Assembly: GCF_016863635.1 (NCBI RefSeq)
Contig: NZ_BOPG01000093.1
Span: 1-41,169 of the forward strand
DNA from: Virgisporangium aurantiacum
GTDB taxonomy: Bacteria > Actinomycetota > Actinomycetes > Mycobacteriales > Micromonosporaceae
Reading direction: 5' to 3'
Length of the DNA: 41,169 bases
Shown here: positions 8,140-16,196 of the stretch, one piece after another
Layout: every line of letters begins with the position of its first letter
Numbering within the stretch: the stretch's first letter is position 1
Notes under the pieces: generated by a model
The model's input: the letters and a program-made list of their open reading frames with translations, nothing else
The model's database searches: none
Told to the model about the DNA's origin: nothing
Made by a program: the position numbers and the translations under genes

Positions 8140-9055
8140 TTCCTGGAGCTGGCGCCGGGGTCGCCCGACGGCGGGCCTCGCGGTGGCGGTGGCGGCCCTG
8201 CTGACGTTCCACGGCGTCGTCCCCAACACCCTGCTACATCTCGGCAGCCTGCTGGAGACCGTGCTCGTGTGGCTGATTCTGGCGGTGCCGGTGCTGGTCG
8301 AGGTGGCCGTGCTGCGGCGCTCGCTGCTGGCGTTGGTCGCTTCGCTGCTGCCGGTGGTGGCCTGGTTCGGTGTGTTCGGCGGCGGCCTGCTCCCCGCGTC
8401 CGGACAATTCGACGTGACGGTGGTGCAGCACAACGTCAACGACGTCAACCCCGATCCCGCCGGAACGGCGCGCGCTCTCGCCGCGCTGCGGCCCGACCTG
8501 ATCGGCCTCGTCGAGGTCACGGTTCCCGCGTACGGAGAAGCGCTGGCCGAGCAGTATCCGTACTCGACGGTGCAGGGAACGGTGGGTCTCTGGTCGAGGT
8601 ATCCGCTCGTGGACGCCCGCCACCTCGACATCAAGCCCGCCGGCCTGGCCGCCGACTGGAACCGTGGCCTGCGGGCGGTCGCCCGTACGCCGTTCGGCGA
8701 CGTGGCGATCTACGTGGTCCACCTCCCGTCGGTACGCCTCGGCCCGACGGCCGGCTTCAACACCACCCGCCGCGACGACAGCGCCCGCAAGCTGGGCGCC
8801 GTCCTCAAGGCCGAACCCCTGAGCCGGCTGATCCTGATCGGCGACCTGAACAGCACCGTCGACGACCGCGGCCTGCGCCCGGTCTCGTCCCAACTGACCT
8901 GGCCGGCGGCCGACTACGCCCTGAGCTGGCCGGCGGGGGCGCCGGTGGCCCGGATCGACCAGGTCATGGCCCGCGGCGCCAAGGTCATCTCGGTGCGCAC
9001 CCTGCCCCGGACCACCAGCGACCACCTCCCGATCGCCGCCCACGTCAAAGTGTGA
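8132..9055 (+). CDS. Membrane-anchored endonuclease/exonuclease/phosphatase (EEP) family protein
   Basis: 307 residues. Three hydrophobic segments (about 14-35, 43-62 and 67-85) are followed by an EEP domain outside the membrane. EEP landmarks are VVQHNVNDVNPD (Asn), LIGLVEV (metal-binding Glu), VYVVHLPS-type VVHLPS, LILIGDLNST (Asp/Asn pair) and the C-terminal TSDHLPIAAHV (Asp-His). Family members hydrolyse phosphodiester bonds in nucleic acids, lipids or inositol phosphates; this membrane-linked type is common in actinomycetes and its substrate is unknown. The start ATG lies inside the end of the upstream kinase gene (ATGGGTAG), so expression is coupled. Confidence 0.85.
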   Translation: MGSSWSWRRGRPTAGLAVAVAALLTFHGVVPNTLLHLGSLLETVLVWLILAVPVLVEVAVLRRSLLALVASLLPVVAWFGVFGGGLLPASGQFDVTVVQHNVNDVNPDPAGTARALAALRPDLIGLVEVTVPAYGEALAEQYPYSTVQGTVGLWSRYPLVDARHLDIKPAGLAADWNRGLRAVARTPFGDVAIYVVHLPSVRLGPTAGFNTTRRDDSARKLGAVLKAEPLSRLILIGDLNSTVDDRGLRPVSSQLTWPAADYALSWPAGAPVARIDQVMARGAKVISVRTLPRTTSDHLPIAAHVKV

Positions 9056-9070
9056 CGCGCGCCACGCCGG

Positions 9071-9097
9071 TTCACAGGTGGCGGTGGGGCGGCCGTC
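9071..9097 (+). promoter_or_regulatory. Candidate ECF41-type promoter upstream of flavoprotein-sigma operon
   Basis: TTCACA (9071-9076), 17 nt, CGTC (9094-9097). The ECF41 group is reported to use TGTCACA/CGTC promoters upstream of its linked oxidoreductase gene. Position (35 nt before the ATG), spacing and the linked ECF41 gene fit self-activation. Confidence 0.5.
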
Positions 9098-9131
9098 TCG
9101 TGCTTGTCAGCTACCGGAAAGGAGCAGGGAC

Positions 9132-10286
9132 ATGACAAGCATCGTGGTACTGGGAGCGGGCTACACCGGGATGGCGGCGACGATGAGCCTCGCCGGGCGC
9201 CTGCGGCGGCGCACGGACGTGCAGATCACGCTCGTCAACGGCAGTGACCGGTTCACCGAGCGGCTGCGGTTGCACCAGCTCGCCTCGGGCCAGGACCTGG
9301 CGGATCTGCGGATTCCCACCATGCTGGCCGGCACGGGCGTGACGTTGGAGACCGGCTGGGTCACCAACATCGACGCCGACGCACGGCAGATCCGGGTGGA
9401 CGACGAGCGCGTGCTCCCGTACGACACGCTCGTCTACGCGCTCGGCGGCACGGCCGACACGGGTGCCGTTCCCGGCGCCGACGAGCACGCGTACACGCTC
9501 GACAGCGCCGAGCACGCCGACGCCCTCGCGCGCCGGCTGGCCGACCTGGAGTCGATCGCGGTCTGCGGCACCGGGTTCACCGGTGTGGAGGCGGCCGCCG
9601 AGATCGCCGAGCGGCACCCGCACCTGCGGGTGGTGCTGATCGGCCGGAGCGAACCCGGCGCCACCATGACGCCGAAGGCCAAGGCGTACCTCGGCGCCGC
9701 GTTGCGGCGGCTCAACGTGGAGGTGCGCAGCGGCGTCGAGATCGTGAAGATCCTGCCGGGCGGCGTCGCGCTCGCCGGTGGCGACAGCGTCGAGGTCGAG
9801 GCCGTGCTGTGGACCGGCGGAGTCCGCGTGTCGCCGCTCGCCGCCGCGGCCGGGTTCGAGGTCGACGGGCACGGCCGCATCGTCACCGATGCGGCGCTGC
9901 GGTCGGTGTCGCATCCGTCGGTCTACGCGATCGGTGACGCGGCGGCGATCCGGCAGGGCTACGGGACGATGCACGGCACGTGCCAGGGTGGCATCCCGAC
10001 CGGCGTGCACGCCGCCGCCTCGATCGCCCGGGAACTGGCCGGCGCCGAGCCGAAGCCGTTCCGGTTCGGCTACATTCACATGCCGGTGAGCCTGGGCCGC
10101 AACGACGCCGTCATCCAGTTCACGCACCCGGACGACTCGGCGAAACGGTTGTTCCTGACCGGCCGGCGGGCGATCTGGTACAAGGAGACGGTGAGCGCGT
10201 CGCCGTGGAAGACGTTCCGCCAACTGATGAAGGCACCGGCCGTGGGCATGGTCAGCTGGCGGCGCGGCGGCCGGTACACCCGATGA
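9132..10286 (+). CDS. NDH-2-like NAD(P)/FAD-dependent oxidoreductase
   Basis: 384 residues. An N-terminal FAD Rossmann motif VVLGAGYTGMAA (5-16), an NAD(P) Rossmann motif VCGTGFTGVEAAAE in the middle, and the FAD-ribityl motif VYAIGDAAA near residue 260 define the pyridine-nucleotide disulfide/type II NADH dehydrogenase fold. No CxxxxC redox pair is seen. The last 60 residues (KETVSASPWKTFRQLMKAP) lack a clear membrane anchor. It may pass electrons from NAD(P)H to a quinone or dye-like acceptor. The start is ATG 9132 behind GGAAAGGAG. The stop overlaps the sigma factor start (ATGA), so the sigma factor is translated with it. This is the expected oxidoreductase partner of ECF41 genes. Confidence 0.88.
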   Translation: MTSIVVLGAGYTGMAATMSLAGRLRRRTDVQITLVNGSDRFTERLRLHQLASGQDLADLRIPTMLAGTGVTLETGWVTNIDADARQIRVDDERVLPYDTLVYALGGTADTGAVPGADEHAYTLDSAEHADALARRLADLESIAVCGTGFTGVEAAAEIAERHPHLRVVLIGRSEPGATMTPKAKAYLGAALRRLNVEVRSGVEIVKILPGGVALAGGDSVEVEAVLWTGGVRVSPLAAAAGFEVDGHGRIVTDAALRSVSHPSVYAIGDAAAIRQGYGTMHGTCQGGIPTGVHAAASIARELAGAEPKPFRFGYIHMPVSLGRNDAVIQFTHPDDSAKRLFLTGRRAIWYKETVSASPWKTFRQLMKAPAVGMVSWRRGGRYTR

Positions 10287-11182
10287 CCGTCGTCGACCCC
10301 ACCGTTTTCGACGGCAACCGGAACCTGTTGTTCACGGTGGCCTACCGCATCCTCGGCAGCGCGGCCGACGCCGAGGATGCGGTGCAGGACGCGTGGGTGC
10401 GGTGGTCGTCGGCCGACCGGTCGCAGGTGGCCGATCCCAAGGCGTACCTGGTGCGCATCGTCACGAACCTGGCCATGGACCGGCTGCGGTCGGCCAAGGC
10501 CAGGCGCGAGACGTACATCGGCCCGTGGCTGCCCGAGCCGATCCTGACCACCGCCGATCCCACCACCGACGCCGGCACGGCCGACGACGTCTCCATGGCG
10601 CTGCTGATGGTCCTGGAGAATCTGAGCCCGTTGGAGCGGGCGGTATTCGTCCTCAAGGAGGCCTTCGGGTTCTCCTACGCCGAGATCGCCGACGCCGTCC
10701 AGCGCACGCCCGACGCCGTGCGCCAGGCCGGTCACCGCGCCCGCGGCCACGTGCAGGCGCGCCGGCCGAAGTTCCGGCCCACCCGCGCGCAGCACCGCGA
10801 GGTCACCGAACGGTTCTTCGCGGCCGCGTCCGGCGGTGACATCAACACGCTGATGCAGTTGCTCGCCCCCGACGTGACCCTGTGGACGGACGGTGGCGGC
10901 AAGGTGCGCCAGGCGATGCGTCCGGTCGTCGGCGCGGAGAAGGTGGCCACCTGGATGGCGGGCGTGAGCAAGCGCCCCTACGAGGGTGTCGAACCGTCCG
11001 CCTGGGTGTTCGAGGTGGTCGAGCTCAACGGCAGTTTCGGCATCGTGATCAGCGGCGCCGGCCGGGTCATCGGGACGCTCTCCGTCGACCTCGACGACCA
11101 CGGCCGGATCGCCGGCATCCTCAACGTCGCGAACCCCGACAAGCTGGGGGCCGTCACCGCGAAGACGGTCCACGAGATCTAG
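10283..11182 (+). CDS. sigJ: ECF41-group RNA polymerase sigma factor with SnoaL-like C-terminal domain
   Basis: 299 residues. Sigma region 2 is at 10-72 (AYRILGSAADAEDAVQDAW) and region 4 at 105-158 (LSPLERAVFVLKEAFGFSYAEIA). A SnoaL/NTF2-like domain spans 168-299. All three ECF41 signatures are present: WLPEP in the linker (82-86), DGGGK (203-207) and NPDKL (284-288). In this group the C-terminal domain replaces a separate anti-sigma factor and modulates activity. The ligand is unknown. It overlaps the upstream flavoprotein gene by 4 nt, and its 3' end overlaps the convergent F420-reductase-like gene by 4 nt. The symbol follows the usual SigJ label for this architecture. Confidence 0.92.
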   Translation: MTVVDPTVFDGNRNLLFTVAYRILGSAADAEDAVQDAWVRWSSADRSQVADPKAYLVRIVTNLAMDRLRSAKARRETYIGPWLPEPILTTADPTTDAGTADDVSMALLMVLENLSPLERAVFVLKEAFGFSYAEIADAVQRTPDAVRQAGHRARGHVQARRPKFRPTRAQHREVTERFFAAASGGDINTLMQLLAPDVTLWTDGGGKVRQAMRPVVGAEKVATWMAGVSKRPYEGVEPSAWVFEVVELNGSFGIVISGAGRVIGTLSVDLDDHGRIAGILNVANPDKLGAVTAKTVHEI

Positions 11183-11790
11183 GGGACGGCCGGAACCGCC
11201 GACCGCGGATCGACCCCGGCGAACGCCAGCCCGATGACGAAGCCGGCGGCCTCCTCGAGTTGGCGCGCCCGGTCGAGGCCGCCGAGCACGGCCGGCGTGC
11301 CGCCGACGTCACGGACCAGCGAGCCGACGACGTCGAGCGCCCCGGAGTCGTCGCCGCACATGGCGACGGTGGCCTTGCCGGTGCCGGGCGCGGTCCACAG
11401 GGCGGCCGGGAAGAGGTGGAACGCCTTGACCACGTGGGCGCCGGGCGCGCGCTCGGCGACGTGACCGGCGAACGACCGGCCCGGCTCCACCCGGAGTTCG
11501 CCGACGCCGTGGTCCACCGGGTTGGTCGGATCGATCAGCGGGATGCCGGCCAGTTTCGCACCGACGGCGGCCAGGACCTCGTCGACGCCGGTCCAGGTGA
11601 CCGCGAGCAGCACCGCGTCGGCGCCGTCGGGCATGTCGGCGAGCGGACGGGCGACGCCGCCGACCTTCTCCGCCAACGCTTCCGCCTTCGCCGGCGAGCG
11701 GCCGCCGATGACGATGTCGTGGCCGGCCCGGGCCCAGCCGGTGGCGAGTGCTCCGGCAAAGGTGCCGGTACCGAGAATTCCGATTCGCAT
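11179..11790 (-). CDS. F420-reductase-like NAD(P)-binding oxidoreductase (NPD family)
   Basis: 203 residues. It begins MRIGILGTGTFAGALATGWARAGHDIVIGGRSPAKA, a Rossmann motif with GxGxxA/G and an arginine/serine pair (GGRS) typical of NADPH-specific F420H2:NADP oxidoreductase relatives. Later come VLLAVTWTGVDEVL, IDPTNPV and VVKAFHLFPAALW, which match the KAFN-type core of this family. Members include F420:NADPH oxidoreductases and other small NADPH reductases, so F420 use is an inference. The ATG at 11790 was chosen because the upstream in-frame extension has no family similarity. It is divergent from an HxlR regulator across a 55-nt spacer containing a strong palindrome. Confidence 0.85.
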   Translation of the reverse strand: MRIGILGTGTFAGALATGWARAGHDIVIGGRSPAKAEALAEKVGGVARPLADMPDGADAVLLAVTWTGVDEVLAAVGAKLAGIPLIDPTNPVDHGVGELRVEPGRSFAGHVAERAPGAHVVKAFHLFPAALWTAPGTGKATVAMCGDDSGALDVVGSLVRDVGGTPAVLGGLDRARQLEEAAGFVIGLAFAGVDPRSAVPAVP

Positions 11791-11808
11791 GCCGTCACCG
11801 TAGAAAGC

Positions 11809-11836
11809 CCGACGCGCACCGGACGGTGCGTGTCGG
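11809..11836. promoter_or_regulatory. 28-bp operator-like palindrome between reductase and HxlR genes
   Basis: CCGACGCGCACCG (11809-11821), GA, CGGTGCGTGTCGG (11824-11836): 13-bp arms with one mismatch and a 2-nt spacer. It is centred in a 55-nt divergent spacer, so it is the probable HxlR binding site controlling both genes. Confidence 0.65.
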
Positions 11837-11845
11837 CGTGCCACG

Positions 11846-12214
11846 ATGGTGGGCATGGGGTCCGAGAGCTGCGAGGAACTGGTGGCCGACTGCCGGGTGC
11901 GCCTAGCCAGCGACCTGTTCGCGCACACCTGGGACCCGGTCGTCATCGCCGCGCTGAACGACGGCCCGAGGCGCCGCCGGACGCTGCGGGTGGGCATCGG
12001 CGGCATCAGCGACAAGGCGCTCACCGAGGCGCTGAACCGGTTGCTGGGCAACGGTCTGATCGAACGGCGGTCCTTCGCCGAGGCGCCGCCCCGGGTCGAC
12101 TACGCGTTGACCGCGCTGGGCCGGAGCTTCGCCGCGGGTCCGCTGCGGGCGCTGGCGGTGTGGGTCACCGAGCACGGCGACGAGCTGTTCGAGGCCCAGG
12201 AGAGATCGGCCTGA
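11846..12214 (+). CDS. HxlR-family transcriptional regulator
   Basis: 122 residues. The winged-helix core is FAHTWDPVVIAALNDGPRRRRTLRVGIGGISDKALTEALNRLLGNGLIERR, followed by RVDYALTALGRSF, the HxlR wing and dimer helix. A Cys pair lies near residues 9 and 16 (ESCEELVADC), close to the usual HxlR sensor Cys, so redox or electrophile sensing is plausible. It is divergent from the small NADPH reductase it probably controls. A second in-frame ATG lies 9 nt downstream, and no strong ribosome site separates the two choices. It ends just before a strong hairpin. Confidence 0.88.
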   Translation: MVGMGSESCEELVADCRVRLASDLFAHTWDPVVIAALNDGPRRRRTLRVGIGGISDKALTEALNRLLGNGLIERRSFAEAPPRVDYALTALGRSFAAGPLRALAVWVTEHGDELFEAQERSA

Positions 12215-12217
12215 GCA

Positions 12218-12253
12218 CCGGGCCCGGGCGGTACCCCTACCACCCGGGCCCGG
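12218..12253. terminator. Strong bidirectional terminator hairpin
   Basis: CCGGGCCCGGGCGGT (12218-12232), a 6-nt loop, then ACCACCCGGGCCCGG (12239-12253): 14 of 15 pairs, almost all G-C. It sits between the convergent HxlR gene (ends 12214) and the unknown gene ending at 12263. No T-tract, as is common in actinomycetes. Confidence 0.8.
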
Positions 12254-12262
12254 AGTCGCTGG

Positions 12263-13294
12263 TTACTCCCACATACCCAGCGTGGGCCGGCTCGTGGTGA
12301 TCCGGCCCCGAATCGAGTCGATGTACGCGAGGATCGCCGGCCACTGCTGCGCCTCGCCGCCGACGTGGGTGTTCGCCAGCCAGATCATGTAGTTGCACCG
12401 CATCCGGCGGGAGAAGTAGTCGAAGATCTCGCCCGGCGTCTCGGTGTACCGGTTGCCCAGCCCGAGTTCGCGCACCTCGCCCACGAACGGCACCACGCCG
12501 CGGAGGTCGGGGCCGCCCTCGCCCCGGAACAGCCGGTTCGCCGGTACGGCGCGGATCACGTCGGGCAGCGGCAGTTCCGGGTCCGGGCCGCCGATCGCGA
12601 TCCCGCCGGGCACCACCGTCGACGTCGCGTGGGCGAACAGGTCGGGCAGGTCGGTCTCGCCGGGGCACAGCCGCAGCGGCGTCGTCGTCCACGCCTTCCT
12701 GCTCTCGGTGAGCCAGCGCTTGAGTTGCGGGTGGGGCACCGGCCCGCCGAGGCCGTACATCGCCAGCCGTGGGTGCCCGTCATAGCGGACGGCGTACGCG
12801 CGGCTCATCGCGATCAGCCGGTCGATGACGGTGGCCTGCCGCGTCTTCGCCACCGACACCAGCCCGTCGGGCCAGGTCTGGTCGGCCGGTTTCACCGACA
12901 CCCAGCCGTTGTTGATGACGTACGGCGGGTACACGTTCGCGGTCGGGTTGCCGAAGGAGCGGTCGGCCACGTGGAGGATCAGGTGCTTCCCCGGCGCCAA
13001 CCGGTCGAGGTACGCGTCGACGATCCGGAAGCCGGCCGTGTGGTCGCCGGGCGCCCGCTCGAAGTAGGCCCAGTTGAGGTGGAGGACGAACCCGGTGACG
13101 TTCGGGTTGTGCGCGATCGAGTCGATGAGCCGGAAGTCCGCGTCCTGCCGGTCCGGGGTCCAGTGGAAACCGGGCGTGCGGACGTAGTGGCCGGGGTGGT
13201 ACTTGACCGGCATGACCCGTGCCGGCACGGCCGGGAACGGCCCGAGCACCGGCCGGTGGCGCGCGGGGAGGAGGGCGACCCGCTGATCGTCCAT
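12263..13294 (-). CDS. Unknown protein, possible TIM-barrel glycoside-hydrolase-like fold
   Basis: 343 residues, cytoplasmic by appearance (no signal peptide). I do not recognise the family. The layout of short hydrophobic strands after charged helices (TGFVLHLNWAYFER, HLILHVADRSFG, RLAMYGLGGPV, GGIAIGGPDPELPLPD, VVPFVGEVRELG, CNYMIWLANTHVGG, AILAYIDSIRGRI) looks like a (beta/alpha)8 barrel of the glycoside-hydrolase type, and NWAYFE and EVRELG could supply acidic catalytic residues. That reading is inference. The start ATG 13294 has GGAGG 6 nt upstream; an internal Met at residue 28 (MPVKYHPGHYVRTPGFHW) is a possible alternative. It stands alone, with the SARP gene 91 nt upstream on the same strand. 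Confidence 0.65.
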   Translation of the reverse strand: MDDQRVALLPARHRPVLGPFPAVPARVMPVKYHPGHYVRTPGFHWTPDRQDADFRLIDSIAHNPNVTGFVLHLNWAYFERAPGDHTAGFRIVDAYLDRLAPGKHLILHVADRSFGNPTANVYPPYVINNGWVSVKPADQTWPDGLVSVAKTRQATVIDRLIAMSRAYAVRYDGHPRLAMYGLGGPVPHPQLKRWLTESRKAWTTTPLRLCPGETDLPDLFAHATSTVVPGGIAIGGPDPELPLPDVIRAVPANRLFRGEGGPDLRGVVPFVGEVRELGLGNRYTETPGEIFDYFSRRMRCNYMIWLANTHVGGEAQQWPAILAYIDSIRGRITTSRPTLGMWE

Positions 13295-13385
13295 GCCGAT
13301 CCTCCGTCCTCGAGGTGAGCCGAAGTCTGGAGGACGGCACTGAACACCGACTGGACGAATTCTGTCCGGGCAGGTCAGGGGCGGG

Positions 13386-16157
13386 TCAGCGGCGTTGCCG
13401 CAGCTTTTTCCGCACGGCGTCGGCGCGCGGATGGCCCAGATCGTCGAGGACGGTCACCGCGGTGCGCCACGCGTCGAGCGCGGCGCGGAGGTCGCCCTGA
13501 GCGGCGTGACAGTCGCCGAGCCGGTCGAGCGACTCGGCGCCGATGTACCGGTCGCCGGCGTCGGCGAGGAGGTCGATCGCGCGCCGGTAGCAGGCGATCG
13601 CGCGGTCGAGGTCGCCGGACTCGTGGTGGGCGTAGCCGATGCTGTCCCACGTCATGCCCTGCCCGTGCCGGTCGCCGAGTTCCTCCAGCCGGGCGAGCGC
13701 CTTTTCGCAGGCGGCGATCGCGGCGTCGCGGTCGCCGAGCCGGGTGTGCAGCCAGCCGAGGATGTTCAGCGACCGGGCCTGCCCGGTGGCGTCACCGATC
13801 TCCTGGAACAGGTCCAGCGCGTGCCGCGCGTGGCCGAGCGCGGGTTCGTCGCGCCCGCCCTGCTCCTGGAACAGCGTGCTGAACGCGAGATGGGTGTAGG
13901 CGGTGCCCTTGGCGTCGCCGCACTCCCGGCTGAGGTCGAGGGCGTGCTGGAGGTGCGTCTCCGACTCGTCGTAGCGGCAGAGCCGGAAGTACGCCGTCGC
14001 GATTCCCCGGTGCGAACGGGCCTGCACGGTCGGGCCGCCGATCCGGCCCGCCGCACGCAGCGCCGCGTGCTGGGTGTCGGCGAGATCCTGGTAGTGGCCG
14101 CGACGCTGCAGGAAGACCGCGAACAACTGGGCCAGGTCGTACACGTCTTCGTGCAGGCCGACCCGCTCGGCGGCGGCGATGACGGCCAACAGCACCGACC
14201 GCTCCGCGGCGAACCATGCCATCGCCTGTTCGGTGTCGGCGATCCCGTCGACCGGCACCGGATCGGTGTCGGGCCCGACCGGCGACCGGTGCGGGTCGAT
14301 CAGCACGGCGGCCGCCCGGGCCGCGGTGCGGTAGTGGGTGAGCATCCGGTGCCGGGCGGCCGCCCGGTCGTCGTCGGCGTTCTCCGCCAGGTCGACCTGC
14401 TCGGCGGCGATCTGCTCCGCGTCGATCTGCTCCGCGTACGCGCGGAGCAGGTCGTGGACGGTGTACCGGCCCGGCCGGTGCTCGGTGAGCAGGTGGGTGC
14501 GGGTCAGCTCGGCGAGATGCCGCCGCGTGGCCGGCAGCGGTTCGTCGACGAGGGCCGCGGCCACCGGTGCCGTGACGCCGTGCCCGGGATGCAGCGAGAG
14601 CAACCGGAACAGCCGCTGCTCCGGCGGCGCCAGCGCGCGGTACGACGCGGAGAACACCGTCCACAGGTCGGTCGCGCCGTCGCCGCTGGCGAAGCCGCCC
14701 AGCCCCGCCCGTAGTTCCGCGGCGATCTCGGCGAGCCGGAAGTCCGGGTAGGTGGCCGCGCGGGCCGCGACCACCGCCAGCGCCAGCGGCAGCCCCGCGC
14801 ACCGCTCGACGATCTCGGCGACGGCGGCCGGCTCACCCGCGATGCGCTCCGTGCCCAGCCGGCGCTCCAGCACGTGGCGGGCCTCCGCGTCGGGCAGCAG
14901 GTCGAGCCGCAACGGGTACGCGTTGTTCGCGGCGACCAGGCCGGTGAGTTGGGTGCGGCTGGTCACCAGCACGAGACACCCGAGGCTGCCGGGCAGCAGC
15001 GGGCGCACCTGGCCGGCGTCGCGGGCGTTGTCGAGCACGATGAGCATGCGGCGGCCGGCCAGCTGGCTGCGGTACAGGTTCATCCGTCCGTCCAATGTGG
15101 ACGGTATGCGCGCGGGCCGGATCCGCAACGCCTCCAGGAACCCCCGCAGCACCTCGGCGGGATCGGTGCCGGCGCCGTGCTCGTCGAAGCCGTGCAGATC
15201 GGCGAACAGCTGCCCGTCCGGAAAATGATCGGTCATCCGGTGCGCCCAGTGCGTGACGAGCGTCGTCTTGCCGACGCCCGCGGTGCCGCAGACGCACACC
15301 ACGACCGGGCTTTCGGTGCGCACCTGCTTGTCGAGCCGGCGCAGGTCGTCGACCCGGCCCACGAACGTCGCGAGGTCGATCGGAAGCTGCGCCGGGACGT
15401 CGGCCGCCGCCGCCGGCTCGTCGGTGAGGAGCGCGGCGTGCGCGGCCGCGAGGTCCGGGCCGGGATCGATGCCGAGGTCGTCGGCCAGCCGCCGCCGGAT
15501 CGCGTGGTAGGTCGCGAACGCCCGCGCCCGCTGGCCGGCCGCCCGGTACGCGCGGACCAGCAGGGCGACGGCCGCCTCGTCGAGCGGCTGGTCGGCGACC
15601 GCCGTCTCCAGCGCGGCGGTCGCGTCCTCTCCGGTGGCCAGCAACGCTTCGCCGTACCGCACCAGCGCGGTCCGCCGCTGCTCGGCCAGCGTGGTGACCT
15701 TCAGGTGGGTCGCCAGCACCGGCACGTCGGCCAGCGGGTCGCCCCGCCACAGCTCCAGGGCGGCGGCCAGCAGCGCCGCCGCCGCGTGGAAGTCGCCGTC
15801 CTGCTGGGCCGTCGCCGCGTCGGAGGTCAACTGCCGGAACCGCTCAAGATCAAGATCAATGGTGGACGTGACGAGCGCGTACCCGTCGCCGACCGTGGGC
15901 AGGACACCGCTCGGCGAGTACGACTGCCGCCCCGGCTCCAGCGCCTGCCGCAGCCGCTTGATGCGGGTCTGGATGATGTTCCGGGCCGTCGGCGGCGGCT
16001 CCGGACCCCACAGCGCGTCGACGAGTTCCGCCCGCGACAGCGACTGACCGTTGGCGAGCGCCAGCAGACCGAGCACCGCCCGCTCGCCGGATGAGCCGAG
16101 ATCGACGGCGTCGTCGCCGTGCCAGACCCGCACCGGGCCCAGGACCTGCATCCGCAT
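13386..16157 (-). CDS. AfsR/SARP-family transcriptional regulator with NB-ARC and TPR domains
   Basis: 923 residues. An OmpR-type winged helix (about 1-95, with GERAVLGLLALANGQSLSRAELVDALWG) and a bacterial transcriptional activation domain (about 100-245, ending GIDPGPDLAAAHAALL) make up the SARP part. An NB-ARC ATPase follows, with P-loop GTAGVGKTT at 291-299, VLVTSRTQL and GLPLALAVVAARA. The C-terminal 330 residues are TPR units (LGWLHTRLGDRDAAIAACEKAL). AfsR-type proteins bind direct repeats at -35 elements and activate secondary metabolism. No biosynthetic cluster lies beside it here, so its targets are probably elsewhere. The ATG 16157 has AGGAGG 5 nt upstream, next to a hairpin that could affect it. 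Confidence 0.93.
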   Translation of the reverse strand: MRMQVLGPVRVWHGDDAVDLGSSGERAVLGLLALANGQSLSRAELVDALWGPEPPPTARNIIQTRIKRLRQALEPGRQSYSPSGVLPTVGDGYALVTSTIDLDLERFRQLTSDAATAQQDGDFHAAAALLAAALELWRGDPLADVPVLATHLKVTTLAEQRRTALVRYGEALLATGEDATAALETAVADQPLDEAAVALLVRAYRAAGQRARAFATYHAIRRRLADDLGIDPGPDLAAAHAALLTDEPAAAADVPAQLPIDLATFVGRVDDLRRLDKQVRTESPVVVCVCGTAGVGKTTLVTHWAHRMTDHFPDGQLFADLHGFDEHGAGTDPAEVLRGFLEALRIRPARIPSTLDGRMNLYRSQLAGRRMLIVLDNARDAGQVRPLLPGSLGCLVLVTSRTQLTGLVAANNAYPLRLDLLPDAEARHVLERRLGTERIAGEPAAVAEIVERCAGLPLALAVVAARAATYPDFRLAEIAAELRAGLGGFASGDGATDLWTVFSASYRALAPPEQRLFRLLSLHPGHGVTAPVAAALVDEPLPATRRHLAELTRTHLLTEHRPGRYTVHDLLRAYAEQIDAEQIAAEQVDLAENADDDRAAARHRMLTHYRTAARAAAVLIDPHRSPVGPDTDPVPVDGIADTEQAMAWFAAERSVLLAVIAAAERVGLHEDVYDLAQLFAVFLQRRGHYQDLADTQHAALRAAGRIGGPTVQARSHRGIATAYFRLCRYDESETHLQHALDLSRECGDAKGTAYTHLAFSTLFQEQGGRDEPALGHARHALDLFQEIGDATGQARSLNILGWLHTRLGDRDAAIAACEKALARLEELGDRHGQGMTWDSIGYAHHESGDLDRAIACYRRAIDLLADAGDRYIGAESLDRLGDCHAAQGDLRAALDAWRTAVTVLDDLGHPRADAVRKKLRQRR

Positions 16158-16170
16158 GTCCGCCTCCTGC

Positions 16171-16185
16171 CCTCCCGCCGGGAGG
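16171..16185 (-). promoter_or_regulatory. Hairpin just upstream of the SARP ribosome-binding site
   Basis: CCTCCC-GCC-GGGAGG (plus strand) gives a perfect 6-bp stem between the end of the alpha/beta hydrolase gene (16197) and the SARP start. On the transcript its 5' arm CCTCCC is also complementary to the following AGGAGG ribosome site. It could act as a terminator or limit SARP translation. Confidence 0.4.
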
Positions 16186-16196
16186 AAACAGGAAGA

